Of a stretch of 32,187 bases of DNA, positions 14,225-20,942 are shown in pieces. The stretch comes from an uncultured Muribaculaceae bacterium (lineage in GTDB: Bacteria; Bacteroidota; Bacteroidia; Bacteroidales; Muribaculaceae). Each line of letters opens with the position of its first letter. Position 1 is the first letter of the stretch. The stretch lies in the NCBI GenBank assembly GCA_910583795.1, contig CAJTZQ010000040.1, positions 1 to 32,187 on the forward strand, written 5' to 3'. The position numbers and the translations under genes were made by a program. Below the pieces are notes generated by a model. That model was not told where the DNA came from and did not search any database. It saw only the letters and a list, made by a program, of their open reading frames with translations.

Positions 14225-16363
14225 ATGAATAGAAAACTAATCAACGGCTTGCTGTTGCTCACCGTGGCTACCGGTGGTGTCGGCACGTTCACTTCTTGTA
14301 AGGATGACAACAATGTTGACCCTATCGACAACAAGCAGACTTTGACGAAGCTCGTTGATCTGATCAACGAAGAGCTCGAAGGCAAAGCAGATGCCGAAGA
14401 CCTCAAGGTTGTCAAGGACAAGCTAAATGCTCTTATTGGGGCAGGTCTTCTCACTGAGAAGAATCAGCAATTTCTTTTGGATCAGATTAGAAACAATGAA
14501 GAATTCGCGAAGGCTATCAAGACTTATGTGGATGACCTCGTTGTGAGCATGATCACTAACGTCGAGATTCAAGAGGTTTATAACCCCGCGTTCGGGACAA
14601 TCAACCTTCCCCTCGGCATCCAGAGTACTCTCCTTGCCAATTATTATTATCAGTCAGACCATCCTGTAGTATTCCCAAAGGTCGCCGACACTAATATTGT
14701 TTATGGAGACAAGTATGCTCAGGCTGCCGCAGATGCCTTCATGGCTAACAATGCGCCAAAGAAGTCTTATACTCTCGGAACAGAGGTTCAGCCTATTGAT
14801 CGCCTCGGTGAAATTTATGTGACTATCAATCCTGCCCAGATCCCTGCAGAAGTTATAGATGGTCTTAATATTAGCCTTGAGACAAGTAACGGCAAAACGA
14901 TTTTCGGTGAACTTAAAGCAGTAAAGGATGATGATCATCTGATTAACTTCGGATACACTCGTGCTAATGTAAACGGATTTTATCGTATTGAGGTTAAGGC
15001 ATCAGCAGAGCAGGTTCCCACTATAAATATCAATCTTGATGACCAGCTTAAGGCTACTGCTAAAGACTTCCTAAAAGATCCTTCTAAGAGCGATCTTGCT
15101 AATCTTGCAGAGGCAATCTACAAGCAGTTTAATAATCGCGTTCCGGCACTTGCACTCGCAGTTTCTTCTGAAGTTAGACGTGAGTTCAATTATGTGACAA
15201 CTCCTTGGAACGGAACTCCTGGTGGTATTGTCCTTCCTACTGTTCCTGATGATTATTCTGAAACAGATAACAATCCTGCCAATAATCCTGATGCATCTGC
15301 AGGTGAATCTACAGAGGTTAGTGAGAACCCGATTCTGCGTTCTGTATATTCTCGTTATGCAATTGGTGCTGTTACATATCATCCTTTGAGCTACTCATTT
15401 GATCCTGAAGGTTATGTTCCAGATCGCCGTCTTCCCCAGATCGGTCATATCCAGGAATATGTAAGCAAAGCTCTTGACAAGGTTAACTTCCAGCTCAACC
15501 TGAAGGAATGGAATGTCGAGGATTATAAAATCGATTTTTCTACTGTTAAATTTGAGGTTAAGCCCTCTTCAATTGAAATCGATTTAAGTTCTGTTAAAGA
15601 TTCGCAGGGGAAACCGCTTGAAGGGAAATTAGTTCTCGGATATGATGGTGGAATAGCATCTTTACCAGGAGATAATTCCACTGCTCTTAATGGTTTTGTC
15701 CAGCAAATCGTAGCTGCTGTTAACGGCCAAGGAGACGATCCTGGTTTCAAGGGTGAAATCGAAGCTCAGGTTAATACCATGCTTGAGAAGATGGTTAATG
15801 ATATTAACACAGAGCTTAAAGGTATTAATACTCAAATTACAGACAAGATCCAGAGTGTTAAGGATGAGATCACCAATGAGCTTAACGGTCGTCTTGGCGA
15901 TGGCATCAATCGTCTTATCGACCTCTACAACAAGCTTGCTCAGAAGGTTAACACAATCCTTGACGATCCTAACGCTTACATGCAGATTTACGCTGCTTAC
16001 AGAGACGGTAACGGTGATCTCCACCATTTCTCTACAGCTGAAAATGATCCATCCATATTTACTCAGGGAACTGGCGACGCTATCACAATGTTCCTTACTT
16101 CTTATAATGGTGAACTACTTGCCCCTGCATACAAGAAGTATGTCGCTGTTGTGAAAGACCTTACTGATGGTTCATCAGTTGACGCAATCAACGCTAACGC
16201 AGATTGTCTCAATACTGCTCTCGAAGGCCGTCAGCAGAAAGCTTACCTCCCTGTAGGTGGAACTAATGGACTCAAGGCTGGTCATAAATATCAGGTAGTA
16301 TACACTGCGCTTGACTACAGAGGAAACGTTTCTGCACGTAGTTTCTATGTGGTCGTAAAATAA
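14225..16363 (+). CDS. Large surface-exposed lipoprotein of unknown function
   Basis: No named family is recognised. The product has 712 residues. The N-terminus MNRKLINGLLLLTVATGG leads to a lipobox-like F-T-S-C25 followed by K-D-D, the acidic signal that sends Bacteroidota lipoproteins to the cell surface. Residues about 38-75 form an amphipathic helix (LTKLVDLINEELEGKADAED). A beta-rich middle and a long helical, coiled-coil-like stretch (about 515-590, INTELKGINTQITDKIQSVK) follow. The end is a strand-rich domain (YQVVYTALDYRGNVSARSFY). A Pro/Asn/Asp-rich loop near 340-365 may be an exposed, variable region. Codon use is like that of highly expressed genes. It is the first gene of a two-gene operon with an OmpA-type porin 52 nt downstream, which suggests a surface complex or structural layer. 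Confidence 0.85.
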   Translation: MNRKLINGLLLLTVATGGVGTFTSCKDDNNVDPIDNKQTLTKLVDLINEELEGKADAEDLKVVKDKLNALIGAGLLTEKNQQFLLDQIRNNEEFAKAIKTYVDDLVVSMITNVEIQEVYNPAFGTINLPLGIQSTLLANYYYQSDHPVVFPKVADTNIVYGDKYAQAAADAFMANNAPKKSYTLGTEVQPIDRLGEIYVTINPAQIPAEVIDGLNISLETSNGKTIFGELKAVKDDDHLINFGYTRANVNGFYRIEVKASAEQVPTININLDDQLKATAKDFLKDPSKSDLANLAEAIYKQFNNRVPALALAVSSEVRREFNYVTTPWNGTPGGIVLPTVPDDYSETDNNPANNPDASAGESTEVSENPILRSVYSRYAIGAVTYHPLSYSFDPEGYVPDRRLPQIGHIQEYVSKALDKVNFQLNLKEWNVEDYKIDFSTVKFEVKPSSIEIDLSSVKDSQGKPLEGKLVLGYDGGIASLPGDNSTALNGFVQQIVAAVNGQGDDPGFKGEIEAQVNTMLEKMVNDINTELKGINTQITDKIQSVKDEITNELNGRLGDGINRLIDLYNKLAQKVNTILDDPNAYMQIYAAYRDGNGDLHHFSTAENDPSIFTQGTGDAITMFLTSYNGELLAPAYKKYVAVVKDLTDGSSVDAINANADCLNTALEGRQQKAYLPVGGTNGLKAGHKYQVVYTALDYRGNVSARSFYVVVK

Positions 16364-16415
16364 TCTCTGAGTGTTGTAAATCAATAATTACAGAACCTAA
16401 AAAGAAATTATAAAA

Positions 16416-17591
16416 ATGAAATTCAATAAAATTCTTTTGACTGCATCTCTCTTGCTTGGTGGTCTCTGTGCCAACGCTCAGGAAACAGTCACCGAATATG
16501 TTTTCCAGCCCCACTGGTACGGCCAGGCTCAGTTCGGCATGCAGGAGACCCTCGGTGAGGGTGGCTTCGGCAAGCTCCTCAGCCCTAATGCTCAGCTCGC
16601 TGTGGGCTATAAGTTTAATCCCTATATTGGTATGCGTCTTGCTGTAAATGCTTGGCAGAGCAAGGGTATTCTTAAGCTTGACGGACAGAAGGATCAGCGC
16701 TGGAAATGGAATTATGTAGCTCCTACCCTTGATGCTGTTATCGACATGACAAACCTCATCGGTGGCTATAATCCCAACCGTCTTGTAGAGGTTAACTTCC
16801 TCGCCGGTATCGGTATGAACATTGGCTTCAACAATGATGAGGCTAATGATGTCAATAAATATCTCAACGGACTTCGTCCCACCGCTGCTGATGGTTCCTT
16901 CCTAGACCAGGCTTACGGCATTATTTGGGATGCCAATGGCAATGCGCTGGCCAACGTATGGGATGGGACTAAGACACGTTTCCTCGCTCAGTTCGGAGTT
17001 GACGTTAACTTCAATGTAACTGATCGTCTCCAGCTCGGCATCGAACTTATGGCTAACACTCTTAGCGATAACTACAACTCAAAGAAAGGTAGCAACACCG
17101 ACTGGTATTTCAACGGTCTCGTAGGCGTTAAGTATGCTTTCGGTCCTACTTCAGAGACTCGCACCCGCGTGATCGAAGAACCGGAACCCCGCGTAATCGA
17201 GAGAGTTGTCGAGAAAGTTGTAGAAGTGCCCGCAGCTGTTGAGCAGCCTGTTCAGAAAGAGGCTCAGGTGTTCCGTCGCGATGTATTCTTCAAGATCAAC
17301 AAGTCTATCATCAGCACTCAGGAGATGACAAAGGTTGCAGCTGTTGCTGACTACCTCAATGAGCATCCCAATGCAACTGTGACTATCACAGGTTATGCTG
17401 ACAAGGGCACAGGCACAAAGCAGTTCAACCTCCGTCTCGCCGGAAAGCGTGCTGAGGCAGTTGCTCAGGCTCTTAAGACTAAATATGGCATCGCAGCTTC
17501 TCGCCTTACAGTGAAGAGCATGGGTTCACTCGAAGATCAGCCTTATGCAGATCCCGTTCAGAACCGTGTTGCAATCTGTATTGCTGAATAA
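16416..17591 (+). CDS. OmpA-family major outer-membrane porin
   Basis: This is an outer-membrane protein with an N-terminal beta-barrel and a periplasmic peptidoglycan-binding domain. Residues 1-21 form the signal peptide (MKFNKILLTASLLLGGLCAN then AQE). The barrel (about 25-240) has repeated aromatic-ended strands (LAVGYKFNPYIGMRLAVNAW, WYFNGLVGVKYAFG). A charged Val/Glu/Pro linker (RVIERVVEKVVEVPAAV) spans about 245-285. The OmpA domain starts at about 288 with VFFKINKSIIS; GYADKGTGTKQFNLRLAGKR carries the conserved D and R that bind diaminopimelate. The length of 391 residues and the EKVVEVP linker match Bacteroidales major OmpA-like porins. It shares the strong promoter at 13998 with the surface lipoprotein and ends at a terminator at 17649. 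The role is envelope stability and diffusion; a contact with the lipoprotein is inferred. Confidence 0.93.
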   Translation: MKFNKILLTASLLLGGLCANAQETVTEYVFQPHWYGQAQFGMQETLGEGGFGKLLSPNAQLAVGYKFNPYIGMRLAVNAWQSKGILKLDGQKDQRWKWNYVAPTLDAVIDMTNLIGGYNPNRLVEVNFLAGIGMNIGFNNDEANDVNKYLNGLRPTAADGSFLDQAYGIIWDANGNALANVWDGTKTRFLAQFGVDVNFNVTDRLQLGIELMANTLSDNYNSKKGSNTDWYFNGLVGVKYAFGPTSETRTRVIEEPEPRVIERVVEKVVEVPAAVEQPVQKEAQVFRRDVFFKINKSIISTQEMTKVAAVADYLNEHPNATVTITGYADKGTGTKQFNLRLAGKRAEAVAQALKTKYGIAASRLTVKSMGSLEDQPYADPVQNRVAICIAE

Positions 17592-17648
17592 TCGGAAGCG
17601 ATTGCAGCGACAGACGTAAAATATTCGACAGAATAACACGTTATATAA

Positions 17649-17688
17649 TTGGTCATATCGGAATTGGTTTCCGGTATGACCAATTTTT
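17649..17688 (+). terminator. Intrinsic terminator after the OmpA porin
   Basis: TTGGTCATATCGG (17649-17661) pairs with CCGGTATGACCAA (17671-17683), with one mismatch that is G-U in one strand, and TTTTT follows. It lies about 58 nt after the porin stop. Confidence 0.88.
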
Positions 17689-17696
17689 AGTAATTC

Positions 17697-17771
17697 AGCT
17701 TTCTTTGAAAGCTGAGGGTTATGGGGTTAAAGGGTTAAGGGGTTATTCCTTTAATTTCTGCTGTCGCAGAA
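17697..17771. repeat. Hairpin repeats with GGGTTAAGG tract
   Basis: CAGCTTTC-TT-GAAAGCTG (17697-17714) is a variant of the first hairpin type, followed by GGGTTATGGGGTTAAAGGG. TTCTGC-TGTC-GCAGAA (17756-17771) is a variant of the second type in which compensating changes keep the stem intact. Confidence 0.6.
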
Positions 17772-17937
17772 GGGTTAAGGGGTTATAGGGTTTAGGGTTT
17801 AGGGTTGAGAGTTTAGGTTATAGGGTTTAGGGTTTAGGGTTGAGAGTTTAGGTTATAGGGTTTAGGTTATAGGGTTTAGGGTTTAGGGTTTAGAGTTTAG
17901 GGTTGAGGGTTTAGGGTTGAGGGTTTAGGGTTTAGTT
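17772..17937. repeat. Degenerate telomere-like array (TTTAGGG/TTATAGGG)n
   Basis: About 165 bases consist almost only of 7- and 8-bp units TTTAGGG, TTATAGGG, TTGAGGG and TTGAGAG in the same orientation. Several higher-order duplications are visible, for example a segment GGGTTGAGAGTTTAGGTTATA that occurs twice. The units derive naturally from the GGGTTATA tracts next to the hairpins. The array ends about 40 nt before the next start codon and fills most of the 388-base gap. Confidence 0.85.
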
Positions 17938-17979
17938 TAATTTTAATTGAGTAGAGGATTATTCGAAAATTCCACTTTT

Positions 17980-19092
17980 ATGAAGAAAATATTTACGCTT
18001 ATCATTGCAGCAGTAACGGCGCTTTCGTGTTATGCCAATCTTGAAGGGAACGGCTATTATCGTGTAAAGAATTATAAGACGAACCGCTATGTCTCTGTTA
18101 TCGACAACAGAGGGAGCATCGATATGATCGCCACGACAGCCGATCTTCAGGCGATCAGGTTGTGGAGAGTGTTTGACGATGTCTGCCATGACGCTGCAAG
18201 CATAATGGATGTCACTCAGGTAGGTTCAGAATACCAGCTGACTGCACAGGGAACCGGTATTTATCAGATAATCGGATATTATTTGAGATTGAGGGTTAAC
18301 GGCACAGCAGACGGGCAGAATCTTTATATGGCTTACGGAACCAACGGCAAGGCAACCCGTTACCTCGGTGATGGCAATATCCTTGACAGGGACTATGGCT
18401 CGATGTCTACCAACAGCACGGGAGATTACCGCAAATGGTTTATCCTTCCTTTAGATGCAGCCGGCGATAATTATTTTGGCGCTTATCCGGATGTTGAGGC
18501 AAAAGAAGGTTTGTTCACCACTCTCTATGCTGATTTCCCCTTTTCCGCTTATTCAAAAGGGGTAAAGATGTATTATGTAAGCGCGGTTACATCTTCGAGT
18601 GTCACCCTTACTGAAATCGAGGGTACAGTTCCGAGAGCTACTCCTGTCGTAGTGGGGTGTGTGGGCAAGACAGCTTCCGACAACCGTCTTAATGTGGGAG
18701 GTGCCGCATCAGAAATCAACGGTAATAAATTGGTGGGGCAATACTTTAATTGTGATATCCCCGGACATATAAACCGTGTTTCGTATAATCCCGCCACAAT
18801 GAGAGTACTTGGACGCTGCAGCGACGGTTCTCTCGGATTCATAAAGGCGAGCGGTCTCGATTACATTCCTGCGAACACAGCTTACATCACTGTCCCCGAG
18901 TCTTATCCTGCAGAGATCAAGTGCGTCTTCGGCAACTCCGCAATCAGTGAGATTGGTGTAGATGCAAAGAAGGGTCCTAAGTCTGTGTATACAATGACAG
19001 GGGTCAAGCTCTATCAGGATGCGACCGACTCACAGATTTCATCTCTCCCCAAAGGGATCTATATCATCGGCGGCAAGAAAGTAAAAATCTGA
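17980..19092 (+). CDS. Exported protein with possible ricin-like domain and T9SS-type C-terminal tail
   Basis: From ATG 17980 the product has 370 residues with a signal peptide (MKKIFTLIIAAVTALSCYAN). The first mature part (GNGYYRVKNYKTNRYVSV, later DLQAIRLWRVFDD) resembles ricin-type beta-trefoil repeats, which often bind carbohydrate; this is a weak similarity. The middle is beta-rich without a known motif. The last about 45 residues (SVYTMTGVKLYQ, then LPKGIYIIGGKKVKI) have the V-Y-x-x-x-G and L-x-x-G-I-Y-I-I-x-x-K-K-V pattern of type IX secretion sorting tails in Bacteroidota. The start at 17980 is chosen because the upstream frame (from 17947) only adds residues before the signal peptide. 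It stands alone after the telomere-like array. Cell-surface or secreted location is likely; function is unknown. Confidence 0.75.
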   Translation: MKKIFTLIIAAVTALSCYANLEGNGYYRVKNYKTNRYVSVIDNRGSIDMIATTADLQAIRLWRVFDDVCHDAASIMDVTQVGSEYQLTAQGTGIYQIIGYYLRLRVNGTADGQNLYMAYGTNGKATRYLGDGNILDRDYGSMSTNSTGDYRKWFILPLDAAGDNYFGAYPDVEAKEGLFTTLYADFPFSAYSKGVKMYYVSAVTSSSVTLTEIEGTVPRATPVVVGCVGKTASDNRLNVGGAASEINGNKLVGQYFNCDIPGHINRVSYNPATMRVLGRCSDGSLGFIKASGLDYIPANTAYITVPESYPAEIKCVFGNSAISEIGVDAKKGPKSVYTMTGVKLYQDATDSQISSLPKGIYIIGGKKVKI

Positions 19093-19093
19093 C

Positions 19094-19124
19094 TTGCAAA
19101 ATCCGATTCGATTTATTAATTTTG
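19094..19124 (+). promoter_or_regulatory. Promoter of hpt
   Basis: TTG (19094-19096), a 20-nt spacer and TAATTTTG (19117-19124) fit the consensus. The expected start is near 19131, about 54 nt before the hpt ATG. The -7 box overlaps the left arm of the inverted repeat listed next. Confidence 0.65.
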
Positions 19125-19171
19125 CCTTATCTATATCCGGAATCAATTTAACCCGGAAATAGATAAGGCAA
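19122..19171. promoter_or_regulatory. 13-bp inverted repeat across the hpt start site
   Basis: TTGCCTTATCTAT (19122-19134) and ATAGATAAGGCAA (19159-19171) are perfect inverse complements, with an inner CCGG/CCGG pair (19137-19140, 19153-19156). The left arm covers the end of the -7 box and the likely start site, and the right arm ends 13 nt before the hpt ATG. It may be an operator. It may also act as a terminator for the gene upstream, but it lacks a proper T run. Confidence 0.6.
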
Positions 19172-19184
19172 TCATTTTATATCA

Positions 19185-19733
19185 ATGGAAGAGAAGGAAA
19201 AAGTTGTTGTTGACGGCCTGACGTTTGTGCCGTATTTGAAGAGAGAAGAGATTCAGGAGCAGGTGAAACGCGTGGCTTCAGAAATCAGGAGAGACCTCAT
19301 TGGAAAGAGTCCCCTGTTTCTGTGTGTGCTCAACGGTGCCTTCATATTTGCCGCCGACCTAATTCGTGAGGTTGGTATCAACAATTGCAGTGTCTCATTC
19401 GTCCGTTATAAAAGCTATGACGGTCTGTGCTCAACCGGCAGCGTGAAACAGCTTATAGGACTTAATGAAGATATCGACGGCAGAGATGTGGTTATCATTG
19501 AGGATATTGTCGACACCGGACTGACAGCCACCCAGATGATTGCCGACCTAAAGAAACGTAATCCAAATTTAGTAAGGTTTGCCACACTTCTGCATAAGCC
19601 GGAAAGCAGCAAGACGGGTTTCAAACCTGACTATGTCGCCTTTGAGATCCCACCGAAGTTTATAATCGGTTATGGTCTTGACCTCGACGGGAAGGTGCGC
19701 AATCTCAAAGATATCTATGTGGTTGCCGATTAA
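19185..19733 (+). CDS. hpt: Hypoxanthine phosphoribosyltransferase
   Basis: This purine-salvage enzyme converts hypoxanthine or guanine plus PRPP to IMP or GMP in the cytoplasm. The PRPP-binding signature VVIIEDIVDTGLTA is intact, with E106-D107 and the loop DTG at 110-112. The segment LFLCVLNGAFIFAADL (residues about 44-59) is the early conserved block, and FKPDYVAFEIPPKFIIGYGL near the end carries the purine-binding Lys/Phe region. Length 182 is typical. It lies 99 nt upstream of adk, and hpt followed by adk is a common order in Bacteroidales. Its promoter is overlapped by a 13-bp inverted repeat, which suggests control by a DNA-binding regulator, perhaps one sensing purines (inference). 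Confidence 0.96.
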   Translation: MEEKEKVVVDGLTFVPYLKREEIQEQVKRVASEIRRDLIGKSPLFLCVLNGAFIFAADLIREVGINNCSVSFVRYKSYDGLCSTGSVKQLIGLNEDIDGRDVVIIEDIVDTGLTATQMIADLKKRNPNLVRFATLLHKPESSKTGFKPDYVAFEIPPKFIIGYGLDLDGKVRNLKDIYVVAD

Positions 19734-19771
19734 GTATTATCCAACTCAGAATAAACTCAGATTATCAATTA

Positions 19772-19820
19772 TTCAACTTTCGCTTGCAAAGGCGTGGGCT
19801 GTGAGCATGCGAAACTTAAA
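19772..19820. repeat. Short composite repeat before adk
   Basis: The left end TTCAACTTTCGCTTGC and the right end GAGCATGCGAAACTTAAAG match the two outer ends of the long copy upstream of greA, while the middle is missing. The two ends are imperfect inverse complements of each other and can pair. The element stops 13 nt before the adk ATG. Confidence 0.6.
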
Positions 19821-19832
19821 GTATAGACAATT

Positions 19833-20426
19833 ATGTTAAATCTCGTTCTTTTTGGTGCCCCCGGCAGTGGAAAGGGCACACAAAGTGCAAAATTGATTGA
19901 AGAATACGGGCTTCATCATATCTCTACGGGGGAAGTGCTTCGCGATCACATTAAAAGAGGCACCGATCTTGGGAAGGTTGCTCAGGAATATATTTCGCAG
20001 GGTCAGCTTATACCGGACGATCTTATGATAAGCATTCTTGACGATGTGCTTGAGAAGGAGGCAAAAGGGAAAGCAGGAGTAATTTTCGACGGATTCCCGC
20101 GCACCATTCCTCAGGCAGAGGCTCTCAAGGATCTTCTAAAGAAAAGAGGTACGGATCTGCATGCCGTGGTCGGTCTTGAAGTGCCGGAGGATGAACTTGT
20201 AGAGCGCATGCTTAACAGAGGGAAAGAAACAGGGCGTGCTGACGACAATCTTGAGACAATAAAAAAGCGTCTCGACGTCTATCACAATCAGACATCACCT
20301 TTGCGCGACTACTATCACAAGGAAGGGAAATATATTAAGATCAACGGCAGTGGTATAGTAGATGAAATATTCACAGCCATTGCAAAAGAACTCGAATCGA
20401 AAACCGGCGCAAAGCGCAAGTCATGA
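19833..20426 (+). CDS. adk: Adenylate kinase
   Basis: It catalyses ATP + AMP = 2 ADP in the cytoplasm. The P-loop GAPGSGKGT covers residues 8-16, the AMP-binding block HHISTGEVLRDHI lies near 28-40, DGFPRT is at 86-91, and the short lid RMLNRGKETGRADDNLE spans about 125-141. The protein has 197 residues and the lid is the short, zinc-free type. ATG 19833 is the conserved start (MLNLVLFGAPG). It is probably co-transcribed with hpt. A strong terminator follows 26 nt after the stop. Confidence 0.97.
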   Translation: MLNLVLFGAPGSGKGTQSAKLIEEYGLHHISTGEVLRDHIKRGTDLGKVAQEYISQGQLIPDDLMISILDDVLEKEAKGKAGVIFDGFPRTIPQAEALKDLLKKRGTDLHAVVGLEVPEDELVERMLNRGKETGRADDNLETIKKRLDVYHNQTSPLRDYYHKEGKYIKINGSGIVDEIFTAIAKELESKTGAKRKS

Positions 20427-20452
20427 CAACTGACAAAAACGGATAAAACGGT

Positions 20453-20478
20453 CCTCACAAATTCAGAAATTTGTGAGG
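20453..20478 (+). terminator. Intrinsic terminator after adk
   Basis: CCTCACAAATT (20453-20463) and AATTTGTGAGG (20468-20478) form a perfect 11-bp stem with a 4-nt loop, followed by a T-rich stretch (TATGTTTTTATG). Confidence 0.85.
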
Positions 20479-20507
20479 GCTATGTTTTTATGTTGAAAAA
20501 TGACTGA

Positions 20508-20711
20508 CGAACTGATTTAAACTTTTTACGGAATGTGAATAAAATTAAAGAAATTTTGATTTTAAGACCTCTATTTCAATCTTCCGCCATCTTTTTGGCT
20601 GATTTTGCATCGCTCATCGGTCGTTTAGCCCGCTAAACTCCCTCTTCACGATTCAAAATCATCTCAAAAATATGACGAAATATTAAAATAGAAAAAATTT
20701 AAATCAGTTCG
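20508..20711. repeat. Long imperfect hairpin element, about 204 bp, with terminal inverted repeats
   Basis: Outer arms CGAACTGATTTAAA (20508-20521) and TTTAAATCAGTTCG (20698-20711) are perfect inverse complements. Inside them, 20570-20596 pairs over most of its length with 20666-20692, GATTTTGCATCG (20601-20612) pairs with CGATTCAAAATC (20649-20660) with one mismatch, and GTTTAGC (20623-20629) pairs with GCTAAAC (20632-20638) at the tip. A 48-base unpaired insert (20522-20569) sits on the left side. The element has no ORF and lies in the 516-base gap between adk and rluB. It may be a MITE-like element or a structured RNA. Confidence 0.7.
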
Positions 20712-20742
20712 ACGTTTTTATGCCAATTTCCAAATTTTTTAT

Positions 20743-20786
20743 TAATTTTGCAGCATTGGCGACTGCCTATATGGCAGTTTGTCGGA
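20743..20786 (+). promoter_or_regulatory. Probable rluB promoter -7 box and 5' hairpin of its leader
   Basis: TAATTTTG (20743-20750) followed by CAGC matches the -7 element; the -33 position is poor. A start near 20757 would give a leader of about 185 nt. It begins with a hairpin, ACTGCC-TATAT-GGCAGT (20762-20778), which can extend with CGAC/GTCG. Confidence 0.5.
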
Positions 20787-20942
20787 AATATTTTGATGTC
20801 GTTTATTTTAATTAATTGACACGCAAATCATTAATTTATTAAAACCACTCAAAAACTCAAAACAAAAATCAATAACCCCTTTCTGAAGTCTTGCGCCGTG
20901 AGGCATATAAAGACTATTTAAGAAAATCAGAATTAAGTTAAG

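Noticed and set aside
17772..17937. Eukaryotic telomere contamination or misassembly
   Set aside because: Bacterial genes flank both sides without a break, and the units merge with the GGGTTATA tracts seen elsewhere in the window.
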